The notes: generated by a model not told the origin, from the sequence alone. Shown: positions 49,353-58,049, numbered from the stretch's first letter. The stretch: 64,000 bases of DNA from Jongsikchunia kroppenstedtii DSM 45133 (GCF_000380485.1 NZ_AQYG01000049.1:62001-126000), one strand, 5' to 3'. Numbers and translations are program-made.

Positions 49353-50840
49353 TCAGTCACGCAGCTCGATGCGGTCGCAGCGGCGGGCCGCCACCGCGGA
49401 CGTGCCCTGCGTGCGATCCTTGTCCGGCAGTGCGACGATGGTCATGGCGTTGCTGGTCAATCGAATTCGTTCGGCGAGATCGATGCGTGCGCCGACCGCC
49501 GAATCGTCGTCCGGCCCGTCCAGGCGCACGGCGCGCGCCGATGCCAGCGACGTCACGACGGTATCCGCCTCGCGGCCCCACACGTCGGGCTCGCGCCAAT
49601 GCACGTCGGCCACCGGAGCATCCGTCGCCGGGGTCATCCGGGTCATGATCCAGTCGTCGAGTTCGCTCGGGTCCGACGGCCGCCCACCGCCGAGCGACGC
49701 GAGGGCCGCGGCCGCGGTCTCCGGCTCGTTGCGGGCGAAATCCGCCACCGACAGATTGCCGGCTCGCGTCATGAACGAGAGCGCGATCTGCTCCGCGGGC
49801 GCCTGATACCGCAATCGGTAACTCTCCCACCACCGTTGGCTGCGCGCGGCCAGCAGCTTGAAGCGGTCGACCGGCGGCCGACGCCTGGTCTCGTATTCCG
49901 CGAAGGCCGCCGCGATATCCGATGTTCCGGCCAGCGCCTGCGACAGCGCGATGGCATCTTCCATCGCCAGCTTGGTTCCCGAGCCCAGCGTGTAGTGCGC
50001 GGTGTGCGCGGCGTCTCCGAGGAACACCACGTTGTCGGCCCACCACCGGTCGAGCCCGATCGTCGAGAACCGCGCCCAGCGGCTGCGATTCGCGAGCAAT
50101 CGATGCCCGGCGAGTTCGTCGGCGAAGGCCTCGGTCAGGATCGCGAGGCTCCGCTCGTCGGACTCCCCCGGCGCCGTCGCCGCATCGAATTCGCCCAGCC
50201 CGACCGCGTCCCAGGTCTCGTCATCGGTCTCCAACAGGAAGGTGCTGCGCTCGGACGTATACGGATAGGCGTGCGCCACATAGAGCCCGTCGCCGAGCGT
50301 GCGAGATGAGAAGAACGCCGAGTCGACGGCGAAGTCAGTGCCGCACCACATGTACAGGCCGCGTCCGATCGACTCGTGCACGCCCAATTGCTCGGCATAT
50401 TTTGCCCGCGTCGCGCTGCGCACGCCGTCGGCGGCCACGATCACGTCGGCGGTGATGTCGTCCACCAAGACCCGTTGGCCATCCCGGATCGTGACACCCG
50501 CTTCCAGCGCCAGCTTGGTGAGCACGGCCAGCAGCTCAGCCCGCCCGATCGCCAGATTCCGCGCGCCGTGCAGCGGAACGGACGCGGTACCGGTGCGCAG
50601 CTGCAGATCATGTCCGGCATGGCTGGCCTGCCGCACGAGCTCGCTGGCGTGCGGATCGGCGGCGGCGATATTGCTCATCGTCGCCTCGGTGAGCCCAACG
50701 CCGAATCCGAAGGTGGCGACGTCGCTTCCGTTGCGCTCGTACACGACCACGTCGGTCGACGGCTGGTTGAGCTTGATGAGCCGAGCGGCGAACAGACCCG
50801 CGGGACCCCCGCCGATCACTGCGATCATGTTGTGCACCAT
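49353..50840 (-). CDS. FAD monooxygenase, salicylyl-CoA 5-hydroxylase-like
   Basis: This 495-residue flavin hydroxylase has the FAD motif GGGPAGLFAAR (10-20), the pattern FGFGVGLTEATMSNI, YMWCGTDFAVDSAFF, HAYPYTSERSTFLLETD and VVFLGDAAHTAHYTLGSGTK. These match aryl-CoA hydroxylases of the SdgC/anthraniloyl-CoA type rather than free-acid hydroxylases. Those enzymes are often fused to an OYE-type reductase; here only a short C-terminal extension is present. GAAAGGATCG lies upstream of the ATG. It follows the ligase by 32 bases. Likely role: hydroxylate an aryl-CoA made by the ligase. Confidence 0.85.
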   Translation of the reverse strand: MVHNMIAVIGGGPAGLFAARLIKLNQPSTDVVVYERNGSDVATFGFGVGLTEATMSNIAAADPHASELVRQASHAGHDLQLRTGTASVPLHGARNLAIGRAELLAVLTKLALEAGVTIRDGQRVLVDDITADVIVAADGVRSATRAKYAEQLGVHESIGRGLYMWCGTDFAVDSAFFSSRTLGDGLYVAHAYPYTSERSTFLLETDDETWDAVGLGEFDAATAPGESDERSLAILTEAFADELAGHRLLANRSRWARFSTIGLDRWWADNVVFLGDAAHTAHYTLGSGTKLAMEDAIALSQALAGTSDIAAAFAEYETRRRPPVDRFKLLAARSQRWWESYRLRYQAPAEQIALSFMTRAGNLSVADFARNEPETAAAALASLGGGRPSDPSELDDWIMTRMTPATDAPVADVHWREPDVWGREADTVVTSLASARAVRLDGPDDDSAVGARIDLAERIRLTSNAMTIVALPDKDRTQGTSAVAARRCDRIELRD

Positions 50841-50872
50841 GAGAATTCGATCCTTTCGGGAGTCTTGCTGAG

Positions 50873-52558
50873 TCAGGCCTGCTCGGTTCGGACGAGGCCG
50901 GCGATCTCGTCACGCAACTCCTTGCGCGCGACCTTGCCGACATTCGACAGCGGCAGCGAGTCGCGGACCTCGACCCGCTCGGGCAGCTTGTACTTCGCCA
51001 GGCCGAGCCCGCTCAGATGTCGACCCAGTGTGTCGACCGTCAACGCCTCTGTGCCCGAACGCATCACGAGGTAGGCGCACACCCGCTCGCCCAGAACGGC
51101 ATCCGGCATCGCGACGATCGCGGCGTTCTCCACCTCCGGGTGCTCCAGGATCAGCTCCTCGACCTCCTCGGCATGCACCTTCTCGACGCCGCGGTTGATG
51201 ACGTCCTTGATTCGGCCGTCGATCGAGTAGTAGACCTCGCCGCCGATACGATGTGCTCGCGCCAGATCGCCGGTCCGATAGAACCCGCCGTCGGTGAAAC
51301 ACCCCGAATTATGCTGCTGCGCACGGTAGTAGCCCCGAATCGTATATGGCCCGCGGGCCCACAACTCGCCCAGCTCGCCTTCCGGCAGGTCCTGCCCGGT
51401 ACTCGGGTCGACGATACGCACCTCGTCCAATGGCGAGATGGGGCTGCCCACGGTGTGGAAGCGGACGTCCTCGCCAGCACCGTCCGGGGTGACCAGGAAC
51501 ATCCCCTCGGCCATGCCGAACATCTGGCGAACATCGATCATGAGGTCATCGCGTAGCTGCCGGGCGACCTCGATCGCCAGTTTCTGCCCGCCGACGATGA
51601 ATTGCTCGATCCCGCCGAAATCGATGTTCTTGCTTCGGGGAGCTTCGAGGAGGCGGATCGCGACGGCCGGCGGCACGAGCGGCAGGGTGTTGGGATGTTC
51701 GGCCTCGAATAGGTCGAGGATGACGTCGATATCGGCGTTCGCGGCCAGCACTATCGTGGCGCCGGCGAACAGCGTCGGCTGCAGCGCCAGCGCGATTCCC
51801 GCGTTGTGCATGAGCGGCAGTGGATAGAGGACCGTGGTGTCCTGGGTCCAGCCCAGGGCCGCCGCCCACTGCCGAGCGTTATAGGCGTACTCCTCATGTA
51901 GCCGGGGCGCTACCTTGGGCAGACCTGTTGTGCCACCCGATAATTGAAAGACCGCGACGCCCGCCAGGTCGGGGTCGAACTCCAATTCCGTCGAATCCCG
52001 GCCGGCCGCGATGATCTCGCGATAGTCGGCGGCTCCCGCCAACGAACCGCCACGCACCACAACGACGACGTCGACGACGCCGTCCGTCAGCAGTGATTCG
52101 GCGATCGGCAGCAGTCGGCCATCACGGAAGTCAGCTTGCGTGATCAGCCCGCGTGCGCCCACATGCCTTGCCAGCAACTCGATTTCACGCGACCCATGCT
52201 GCGCGAGGGTGCACACCGGCACGAGTCCCGCGAACAACGCGCCCAGATAGGTCACCGCAGTCTCGGCCACGTTGCCCATCTGGAACATGACCCGGTCCCC
52301 CGGCCGCAGCCCGGTGGTGGCGATCACGCCGCGCGCGAACGCCCGAACCTCGGCCTCCAATTCCGCGTAGGTCCATCGCACCTCGTCGGTGACCAGCGCG
52401 ACCCGATCGGCGTGCGCGGTGAACGCTGCGGCCAATTGATCCGGCAGCGACCGGCCAGCCCAGCATCCCTGCGCCCGATAGCGCTCGACTACCGCAGCGG
52501 GATAGGAGACGAGCCCCTCATCAACCGCAAGAGAGCTGTGATCCAAGTCATGTGACAT
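50873..52558 (-). CDS. Aryl-AMP/CoA ligase, EntE/DhbE-like
   Basis: This 561-residue adenylate-forming enzyme carries the core motif FQLSGGTTGLPKVAPRLHEE, then EYAYNARQWAAALGW, FGMAEGMF, YRTGDLARAH and VEDVINRG-type KDVINRGVEKVHAEE, ending with a conserved Lys near LSNVGKVARKEL. It is closest to 2,3-dihydroxybenzoate/salicylate-AMP ligases. Those genes normally sit in siderophore clusters; here no siderophore gene follows, and the neighbour is a salicylyl-CoA-hydroxylase type enzyme. The pair therefore suggests catabolic activation. ATG at 52558 follows a leaderless promoter. Confidence 0.87.
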   Translation of the reverse strand: MSHDLDHSSLAVDEGLVSYPAAVVERYRAQGCWAGRSLPDQLAAAFTAHADRVALVTDEVRWTYAELEAEVRAFARGVIATTGLRPGDRVMFQMGNVAETAVTYLGALFAGLVPVCTLAQHGSREIELLARHVGARGLITQADFRDGRLLPIAESLLTDGVVDVVVVVRGGSLAGAADYREIIAAGRDSTELEFDPDLAGVAVFQLSGGTTGLPKVAPRLHEEYAYNARQWAAALGWTQDTTVLYPLPLMHNAGIALALQPTLFAGATIVLAANADIDVILDLFEAEHPNTLPLVPPAVAIRLLEAPRSKNIDFGGIEQFIVGGQKLAIEVARQLRDDLMIDVRQMFGMAEGMFLVTPDGAGEDVRFHTVGSPISPLDEVRIVDPSTGQDLPEGELGELWARGPYTIRGYYRAQQHNSGCFTDGGFYRTGDLARAHRIGGEVYYSIDGRIKDVINRGVEKVHAEEVEELILEHPEVENAAIVAMPDAVLGERVCAYLVMRSGTEALTVDTLGRHLSGLGLAKYKLPERVEVRDSLPLSNVGKVARKELRDEIAGLVRTEQA

Positions 52559-52594
52559 ATATGTGAAAGTAATGACATATCCGTCCAAAGTCAA
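52554..52594 (-). promoter_or_regulatory. Leaderless promoter of the ligase operon
   Basis: On the minus strand TTGACT (52594-52589), a 17-base spacer and TACTTT (52571-52566) stand seven bases from the ATG at 52558. The layout and 23 bases (52554-52576) are identical to the maleate isomerase promoter at 45595-45635. No Shine-Dalgarno is present. Confidence 0.75.
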
Positions 52595-52742
52595 TAACAG
52601 AGTCAAACATGGTCAGCGGAAATCACGTACTCGTCGAACTATTGACAAGTGTGTCGAGCAATGCGATTGTCTCTTCGATGTGATCGGGGACACATCACTG
52701 CCACCCGTTCGTTCGCTGGTCCACACAGTTAGGAATCCCGTC

Positions 52743-53892
52743 ATGCGGAAATCGCCGCACCTGCTCACCAGAGTGGCCGCCATCGTCGTGAGCGCGCTCG
52801 CACTGGGGCTCACCACCTACTCCACCGCCTCGGCCGCCCCCCGGCTTCGGCGGATGGCCGGCGCTGCGCCCGGTGCCCGGCGTCGCGGGGATGGTCACCC
52901 CGGCCGACGTCGCCGACGCGTCGTCTAGCGGTGCCGCGTGTCGCAGCCTGTACTTCCCGGTCACCCTGGGCGCCAACGTTTCTCGGGTCTATCGCGAGTT
53001 CGGGCAACTATGTACCAACAATCCCGGCAGCCTGGGATCGCAGCCGCTGCAGATCCTGTTGCCCGGCGGCACGGTCAGCCACAAGTACTTCGACTGGTCG
53101 TATCAGCCCAATCGCTACAACTACGTGCGGTACATGACGCAGCGGGGCTACACGACCCTCAGCGTCGATCGCCTCGGCTACGGCTACAGCGATCACCCGT
53201 CCGCCGAGACGCTCAACTTCGATGTCGCCGGCTGGAACACCCACCAACTGGTGCAGAGCCTGCGCGGCGGCGCGCTGGGCGCGAAGTTCCGCAAGATCGT
53301 GCTCAACGGCTACTCGATGGGCGGGCTCACCGCGCAGGTCGAGGCCGAGAAGTTCCGTGACGTCGACGCCATCGCCATCCACGCCGTCGGCCACCAGCTG
53401 CTCACCGTGAATTCCACGTTCCACCTCGCCCAGCTGGCGTGGCCGGCCGCCCTCGACCCCAAGTTCGCGGGTCAGCCCTGGTCGGCCGATCCGGGTTACC
53501 TCACCACCATCCCCGGCCAGCGGGCGCAGGCGTTCTACGGACCACCGACCTCGTACGACCCGGCGCAGATCCCGCTCGAGGAGAGCAGCAAGGTCTCGAT
53601 GACGGCGACCGAGCTGGTGGACATCACCGCCAAGTCGTACTCGGACGCCACCAAGAACATCACCGTTCCGGTGCTGTGGTCGCCCGGCCAGTACGACCGG
53701 CTCTGGTGCGGAACCACCGACGACTGCTTCACCGACCCGGAGTCGGCACGTTAGGCGTCCTACTACCGGCCCGGCGTTTTCACCAAGTACATCGTACCGA
53801 ACACCGGTCACGCCGCCCTGCTCGGCTACGGCGGCGGCGCCTACATGAACCGGATCGCGCAGTGGCTCGATCAGATCGGTATTCCCGGATAG
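52743..53892 (+). pseudogene. Broken secreted alpha/beta hydrolase gene
   Basis: An ATG at 52743 gives a clear signal peptide (HLLTRVAAIVVSALALGL, then YSTASAAP). Frame then shifts at a run of six C (52837-52842). The hydrolase continues as FGGWPALRPVPGVAGMVTPA with the elbow VLNGYSMGGLTAQ and VPVLWSPGQYDRLWCG. A TAG at 53752-53754 interrupts it, after which the same frame still encodes YYRPGVFTKYIVPNTGHAAL with the catalytic His, ending at 53892. Two independent lesions make a pseudogene likely, although the C run could be a sequencing error. Confidence 0.8.
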
Positions 53893-53948
53893 CGGCCGCA
53901 CTGTTAAACTCATGTCCAATAGCCGCTCACAGCCCCTTGGAGTTGGAC

Positions 53949-55730
53949 ATGTACGACGTGATCATCCGCGATGGCCTGTGGTTCGACGGCTCGACGGCCG
54001 AGCCCAGCACCGCCACGATCGGCATCGCGGATGGTCGTGTCGTCGCCGTCTCCCCCGACCATCTGGACGAGACCGACTGCCCCGAGGTGATCGACGCGGC
54101 CGGCAAGTGGGTGCTGCCGGGATTCATCGACATCCACACCCACTACGACGCCGAGATCCTGCTCAATCCGGGCCTCGGCGAATCGGTGCGCCACGGCGCG
54201 ACCACGATCGTCCTCGGCTGCTGCTCGATGTCGACGGTGTACGCGGCGCCCGAGGACGCCGCAGACCTGTTCAGCCGCGTCGAGGCGGTGCCGCGCAAGA
54301 ACGTGATCGGGGCGCTCGACGACTTCCAGGACTGGACCGATCCCGAGGGCTACGTCAAGAAGATCGATTCGCTGCCGCTGGGGCCGAATGTCACGTCGTT
54401 CCTTGGTCATTCGGACCTGCGCACCGCGGTGATGGGGCTGGGCCGGGCGACCAACAACCGCACGCTGCCGAGCCGCAAGGAACTCGACCAGATGGCCGAG
54501 ATGCTCGGCCGCGCGCTCGATGCCGGGATGCTCGGCATGTCCGGCATGGACTCCCCCATCGACAAGCTAGACGGCGATCGCTATCGCTCGCGTGCTCTGC
54601 CGTCCACCTATGCCTGGTGGCACGAGCGGTGGCGGCTGATCAACGTCCTGCGGGGGCGCGGCGCCATCCTGCAGAGCGCGCCGAACGTCAACAACCCGCT
54701 GACCGGTGTGATGTTCTTCCTCGCGTCCGGCACCCGGTTCTTCCACAAGAAGCCGGTTCCGGTGAGCCTGCTCGTCGCCGCGGATTCCAAGTCGGCGCGC
54801 GCGGCCCACTTGGTGCTGCGCGGTGCGGCGGCGATCGGCAACCGAATCTTCAAGTCACAGGTCAAGTTCCAGCATCTGCCGGTGCCGTTCACGCTGTACT
54901 CCGACGGCATCGATCTGCCGGTCTTCGAGGAGTTCGGCGCCGGCACCGCCGCCCTGCATCTGCGCGACCAGCTCGAGCGGAACACACTGCTGGCGGACAA
55001 GGACTATCGGCGGAAGTTCCGACGCGAATTCATGATCAAGCGCCACATGCCCGGGCTGTGGCACAAGGATCTGTACGACGCCCGGATCGTCGACTGCCCC
55101 GACTCGTCGTTGGTGGGCAAGAGCTTCGGTCAGATCGCCGACCAGCGCGGTATCCATCCGCTCGACGCCTTCCTCGATGTGCTCGTCGAGAACGGCGAGA
55201 AGAACGTCCGCTGGACCACCACCGTCGGCAATCATCGCCCGGCCGTGCTGGACAAGATGGCCCAGGATCCCAACGTGCACTTGGGATTCTCCGATGCCGG
55301 CGCACACCTGCGGAACATGGCCTTCTACAACTTCCACCTCCGATTCCTCAAGCGCATGCGCGACGCCGAGGCGGCCGGGAAACCGGTGCTGTCGATGAGT
55401 CAGGCCGTGCACCGGCTGACCGGCGAGCTGGGCAGCTGGTTCGGGCTCGACGCGGGCTACCTGCGCGAGGGCGATCGCGCCGACTTCGTCGTCATCGACC
55501 CGGAGGGCCTGGACGACTCCGTCGATGCCTACAACGAGGCGTCGGTGCCGTTCTTCGACGGACTGTCACGGATGGTGAACCGCAACGACAAGGCTGTCGT
55601 CGCAACGGGAATCGGCGGACGCGTGGTCTTCCGGCTGGGTGAGTTCATCGACGGGTACGGCGAAACCATGCAGACCGGTCATTACCTGCGGGCAGGTGAC
55701 AACCACAAGGTCGGCGCGACCGCGGGTTAG
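53949..55730 (+). CDS. N-acyl-D-amino-acid deacylase-like amidohydrolase
   Basis: This 593-residue metal-dependent amidohydrolase (family 3) starts MYDVIIRDGLWFDGSTAEPS, with metal ligands in FIDIHTHYDAEI, a glycine-rich region GATTIVLGCCS and the C-terminal GFSDAGAHLRNM. Length and pattern fit N-acyl-D-aspartate/glutamate deacylases, which hydrolyse N-acyl-D-amino acids. TTGGAG lies before the ATG at 53949. The frame is open back to 53439, but only because it reads the pseudogene out of frame. It overlaps the convergent ectD stop by four bases. Exact substrate unknown. Confidence 0.88.
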   Translation: MYDVIIRDGLWFDGSTAEPSTATIGIADGRVVAVSPDHLDETDCPEVIDAAGKWVLPGFIDIHTHYDAEILLNPGLGESVRHGATTIVLGCCSMSTVYAAPEDAADLFSRVEAVPRKNVIGALDDFQDWTDPEGYVKKIDSLPLGPNVTSFLGHSDLRTAVMGLGRATNNRTLPSRKELDQMAEMLGRALDAGMLGMSGMDSPIDKLDGDRYRSRALPSTYAWWHERWRLINVLRGRGAILQSAPNVNNPLTGVMFFLASGTRFFHKKPVPVSLLVAADSKSARAAHLVLRGAAAIGNRIFKSQVKFQHLPVPFTLYSDGIDLPVFEEFGAGTAALHLRDQLERNTLLADKDYRRKFRREFMIKRHMPGLWHKDLYDARIVDCPDSSLVGKSFGQIADQRGIHPLDAFLDVLVENGEKNVRWTTTVGNHRPAVLDKMAQDPNVHLGFSDAGAHLRNMAFYNFHLRFLKRMRDAEAAGKPVLSMSQAVHRLTGELGSWFGLDAGYLREGDRADFVVIDPEGLDDSVDAYNEASVPFFDGLSRMVNRNDKAVVATGIGGRVVFRLGEFIDGYGETMQTGHYLRAGDNHKVGATAG

Positions 55731-56614
55731 CCACGGTCGGCCAAATAGCCTGGGCGCGGCGCGGTTCCGGCGAACGGCTCGACCAGCGCGTTCGAGCGTG
55801 CATTGAACACCACGAACAGGTTGCTGCGCGGATACGGGCTGATGTTTCCGGCCGACGCATGCAGGCAATTCGAGTCGAAGTACAGTGCCGACCCGGCCGG
55901 CCCGGTCACGAGGTCGATCCCCAATTCGTCTGCGAGAGCGGCGACATCGGCCTCTTCCGGGGTCCCGAACGGCGGCCGGTACGACTCCAGCGACTGCTTG
56001 TGATAGCCGTCCGGCGTGGCACCGACGCACGGAATGAACCGTCGATGCGATCCGGGGACGATCATCAGCGGACCGTTGAACTCGAAGTTGGGGGTCAGGG
56101 CCAACGACACGCTGAGGGCGCGAGGTGCGGGCATCCCGTCCTCCGCATGCCAGGTCTCGAAGTCGCTGTGCCAGTAGAACGGTCCGCCCGCGAACCCCGG
56201 CTTGAGGTTGACCCGGCACTGGTGAATGTAGACATCGTCGCCGAGGATCTGTCGGGCCACGCCCGCCAGCTCGTCACGGTCGCAGATCTCGGCGACCAGG
56301 TCACTGAGCTGGTGAACGGCGAACACCGACCGCACATCGCCCGACGACGGCTCCCGGATCACCCGCTGATCGTCGCCGAGCCGGCAGGTCACCGCATCCA
56401 CCTCGGACAACACCGACTCGATCTCGCTGGGCGCCAACACGGATCGCCTCACGTGATAACCGCGCTCGTCATAGCCCTGCAGGGCCGCCCCTTTCAGCGG
56501 TCCGTCCGCGCGTCCCCAGACCACCGGATGCGGTCGCGGCTCGATCTGACCCGGTTTCGCCAACCTGGTCGGGTAGACATCGATGTTGCTGCGCAGGTGG
56601 GTCGCGGTGGCCAC
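55727..56614 (-). CDS. ectD: Ectoine 5-hydroxylase (no ectABC nearby)
   Basis: EctD is an iron/2-oxoglutarate dioxygenase that makes 5-hydroxyectoine, a compatible solute. The 295-residue protein has the EctD signature FYWHSDFETWHAEDGMP with iron ligands His149 and Asp151, then FNGPLMIVPGSHRRFIPCVG and His252 in NCLHASAGNISPYPRSN. GTG at 56614 is chosen because YPTRL and PVVWG at the expected distance mark the family's N-terminus. ectA, ectB and ectC are not within this window, so ectoine must come from elsewhere or outside. Confidence 0.9.
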   Translation of the reverse strand: MATATHLRSNIDVYPTRLAKPGQIEPRPHPVVWGRADGPLKGAALQGYDERGYHVRRSVLAPSEIESVLSEVDAVTCRLGDDQRVIREPSSGDVRSVFAVHQLSDLVAEICDRDELAGVARQILGDDVYIHQCRVNLKPGFAGGPFYWHSDFETWHAEDGMPAPRALSVSLALTPNFEFNGPLMIVPGSHRRFIPCVGATPDGYHKQSLESYRPPFGTPEEADVAALADELGIDLVTGPAGSALYFDSNCLHASAGNISPYPRSNLFVVFNARSNALVEPFAGTAPRPGYLADRG

Positions 56615-56823
56615 TGGAGAGATCAGCCCTTTCTGAGATCGCGGACAGGCATACAAGCGGGCCGTCGGCGCTGCGACGCCCGCCACCGAGGTTGCCACGC
56701 ATAGATCAGAAAGTCGACCGCCGCAGGTGTGGTCGCGATCAGCGGTGTGCGGCAAAATTCACTACGTGTCAACGCTTCTCAACGTGCTGACCTGCCGTCG
56801 ACCGGCCCGCGGATTCGCCGCAG

Positions 56824-56867
56824 AAACGACGATGCGGCCGCCCTGCCGGGCGGCCGCATCGTCGTTT
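56824..56867. terminator. 20-bp perfect hairpin
   Basis: Bases 56824-56843 pair without mismatch with 56848-56867 around a TGCC tetraloop; a TTTT run lies at 56865-56868 on the plus strand and TTT on the minus strand. It ends the two-peptide operon on the minus strand, 10 bases after its last stop, and may also insulate ectD. Confidence 0.85.
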
Positions 56868-56877
56868 TCGAGGCTTA

Positions 56878-57006
56878 CTACGCTGGCGCAGCCAGCGAGC
56901 CGGTGAGCAGGGCCGGGCCTACCGCTGCCAGCAATTGCATCATCTGGCCGATGGCCCCGATGTCGTTGGTGAGACTGCCGCCGTCGCGAGTTGCTGTCTT
57001 CTGCAT
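56878..57006 (-). CDS. 42-residue peptide, PorA/PorH-like candidate
   Basis: The frame reads MQKTATRDGGSLTNDIGAIG and continues QMMQLLAAVGPALLTGSLAA to the end. It is a hydrophilic start followed by a hydrophobic/amphipathic helix, with no signal peptide and no cysteine. ACGGAGAAATAA precedes the ATG. It lies 67 bases after the 25-residue frame on the same strand and 10 bases before a strong terminator. The pattern of two tiny, signal-less helical peptides in tandem recalls the porA-porH pair that forms channels in corynebacterial mycomembranes. No sequence family can be assigned. Confidence 0.55.
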   Translation of the reverse strand: MQKTATRDGGSLTNDIGAIGQMMQLLAAVGPALLTGSLAAPA

Positions 57007-57073
57007 TTATTTCTCCGTTCGATATGTGATGTCGACGCGCTTTGCCGCCCCGACAAGGACTTTCGAGTTCAGA

Positions 57074-57151
57074 TCAGCTCAGGAAGCTCGACATGTTCCC
57101 GAACGTCTCGAAAATGAACTTGACGACATCAACGACCGTGGTGCTACCCAT
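57074..57151 (-). CDS. 25-residue amphipathic peptide, PorA/PorH-like candidate
   Basis: The frame reads MGSTTVVDVVKFIFETFGNM and ends SSFLS. GTGGAGGATTC gives an excellent ribosome site with correct spacing. The peptide is an amphipathic helix with Ser/Thr at both ends; PorA/PorH of corynebacteria are similar in size, lack signal peptides and are O-mycolated on Ser. VFDFLGASS of C. glutamicum PorA and IFETFGNMSS here look alike, but that is a short match. First gene of the two-peptide unit. Confidence 0.5.
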   Translation of the reverse strand: MGSTTVVDVVKFIFETFGNMSSFLS

Positions 57152-57589
57152 GAATCCTCCACGAGAGATATTGCCCAAGAACGACATTCAATTGTCGAAT
57201 GGCGCCCGTCACCTACTCCCCAAGGCGACGCATAGTGACGCTAACAACATGTTCGGTGGATTTGTGACGCTCATCGCTCCGTTATGCAAACGTTACTAAC
57301 TGCCCGAATTTGAATATCCGCAATTCCAACGAACCGCTCGATAGTTATGTTAACGATCCTTCGCGACAAAGCTCCGACATCGGTCGGCGGCCCCGACCAA
57401 ATCCGCAAGTCGTGAGCGGACGCATTAAATGATCCTTAATCACTTATTGCGGTTGACGTCATCAAATAGCGGCCGCGACGTGGCCATTCGTTGACACGGG
57501 GTTATCTCAGCGTCCCAGGCCAGTTCCCACATATTGGAACGCTGCAACGCGAACCTCTCGATCAGATATCGAAACGCGGCCATCGCCGC
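57152..57589. other. Low-GC intergenic region upstream of the micro-ORFs
   Basis: This 438-base region has no convincing gene and is clearly more AT-rich than its surroundings (for example CGCATTAAATGATCCTTAAT). It holds GTTAT-N6-GTTAC (57280-57296) and AGTTATGTTAAC near 57343, which could be sites for a regulator of the peptide operon. A leader of several hundred bases is possible. No confident promoter assigned. Confidence 0.5.
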
Positions 57590-58048
57590 TCACGCCTCCA
57601 TCAGCTGCGCGGCCACGGTGGCGCCTAGCTCCCAGCAGGCCTCCAGGTCATTCTTTGCGGGCTTGTTCGAGGCGATCACGTATTCGGCCGCCTTGTTCCA
57701 GCCCAGGCCGGCCGTGATCGAATCCACAGCCCGCACCGCGCCCTCGGCCCCTTCGTTCGCGTGCAGGTACAGCCCGAACGGGCGGCCCTGCGTCGAGTCG
57801 AGGATCTGGTAGTAGGAGCTGTCGAATGCGTGCTTGAGGGCTCCCGCGATGTAGCCGAGATTCGCAGGGCTGCCGAGCACGTATCCGTCGGCGGCGAGGA
57901 AGTCACTGGCCGATACCGACAGCGCCGCCCGGCGAATCACCTCGACGCCCTCGATTTCGGGATCGGTTGCGCCCCTGACCACTTCCTCGAACATCGCCTG
58001 ACAATGCGGCGAGGGTGTGTGGTGAACGATCAGGAGCGTCCTACTCAT
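57590..58048 (-). CDS. Flavodoxin-like FMN protein (Rv2771c-like)
   Basis: This 152-residue protein has a flavodoxin fold: LLIVHHTPSPHCQAMFEEVV for the phosphate loop and GYVLGSPANLGYIAGALKHA with FMN-contacting loop two. Members act as FMN reductases or quinone reductases. M. tuberculosis has a similar gene next to Rv2772c and dapB. It follows the membrane protein gene by one base, so dapB, membrane protein and flavodoxin form one operon. Confidence 0.85.
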   Translation of the reverse strand: MSRTLLIVHHTPSPHCQAMFEEVVRGATDPEIEGVEVIRRAALSVSASDFLAADGYVLGSPANLGYIAGALKHAFDSSYYQILDSTQGRPFGLYLHANEGAEGAVRAVDSITAGLGWNKAAEYVIASNKPAKNDLEACWELGATVAAQLMEA

Positions 58049-58049
58049 G

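Noticed and set aside
50873-52558. Siderophore synthesis locus based on the EntE-like ligase
   Set aside because: No peptide synthetase, isochorismate genes or iron boxes nearby; the neighbours are a hydroxylase and degradative enzymes under the same promoter type.
53439-53948. N-terminal extension of the amidohydrolase
   Set aside because: It is the decayed hydrolase read in another frame; the amidohydrolase fold starts at 53949.
57280-57352. MtrA-type binding sites upstream of the micro-ORFs
   Set aside because: GTTAT/GTTAC repeats are present but too short and degenerate to call without a motif model; kept only as a note on the region.
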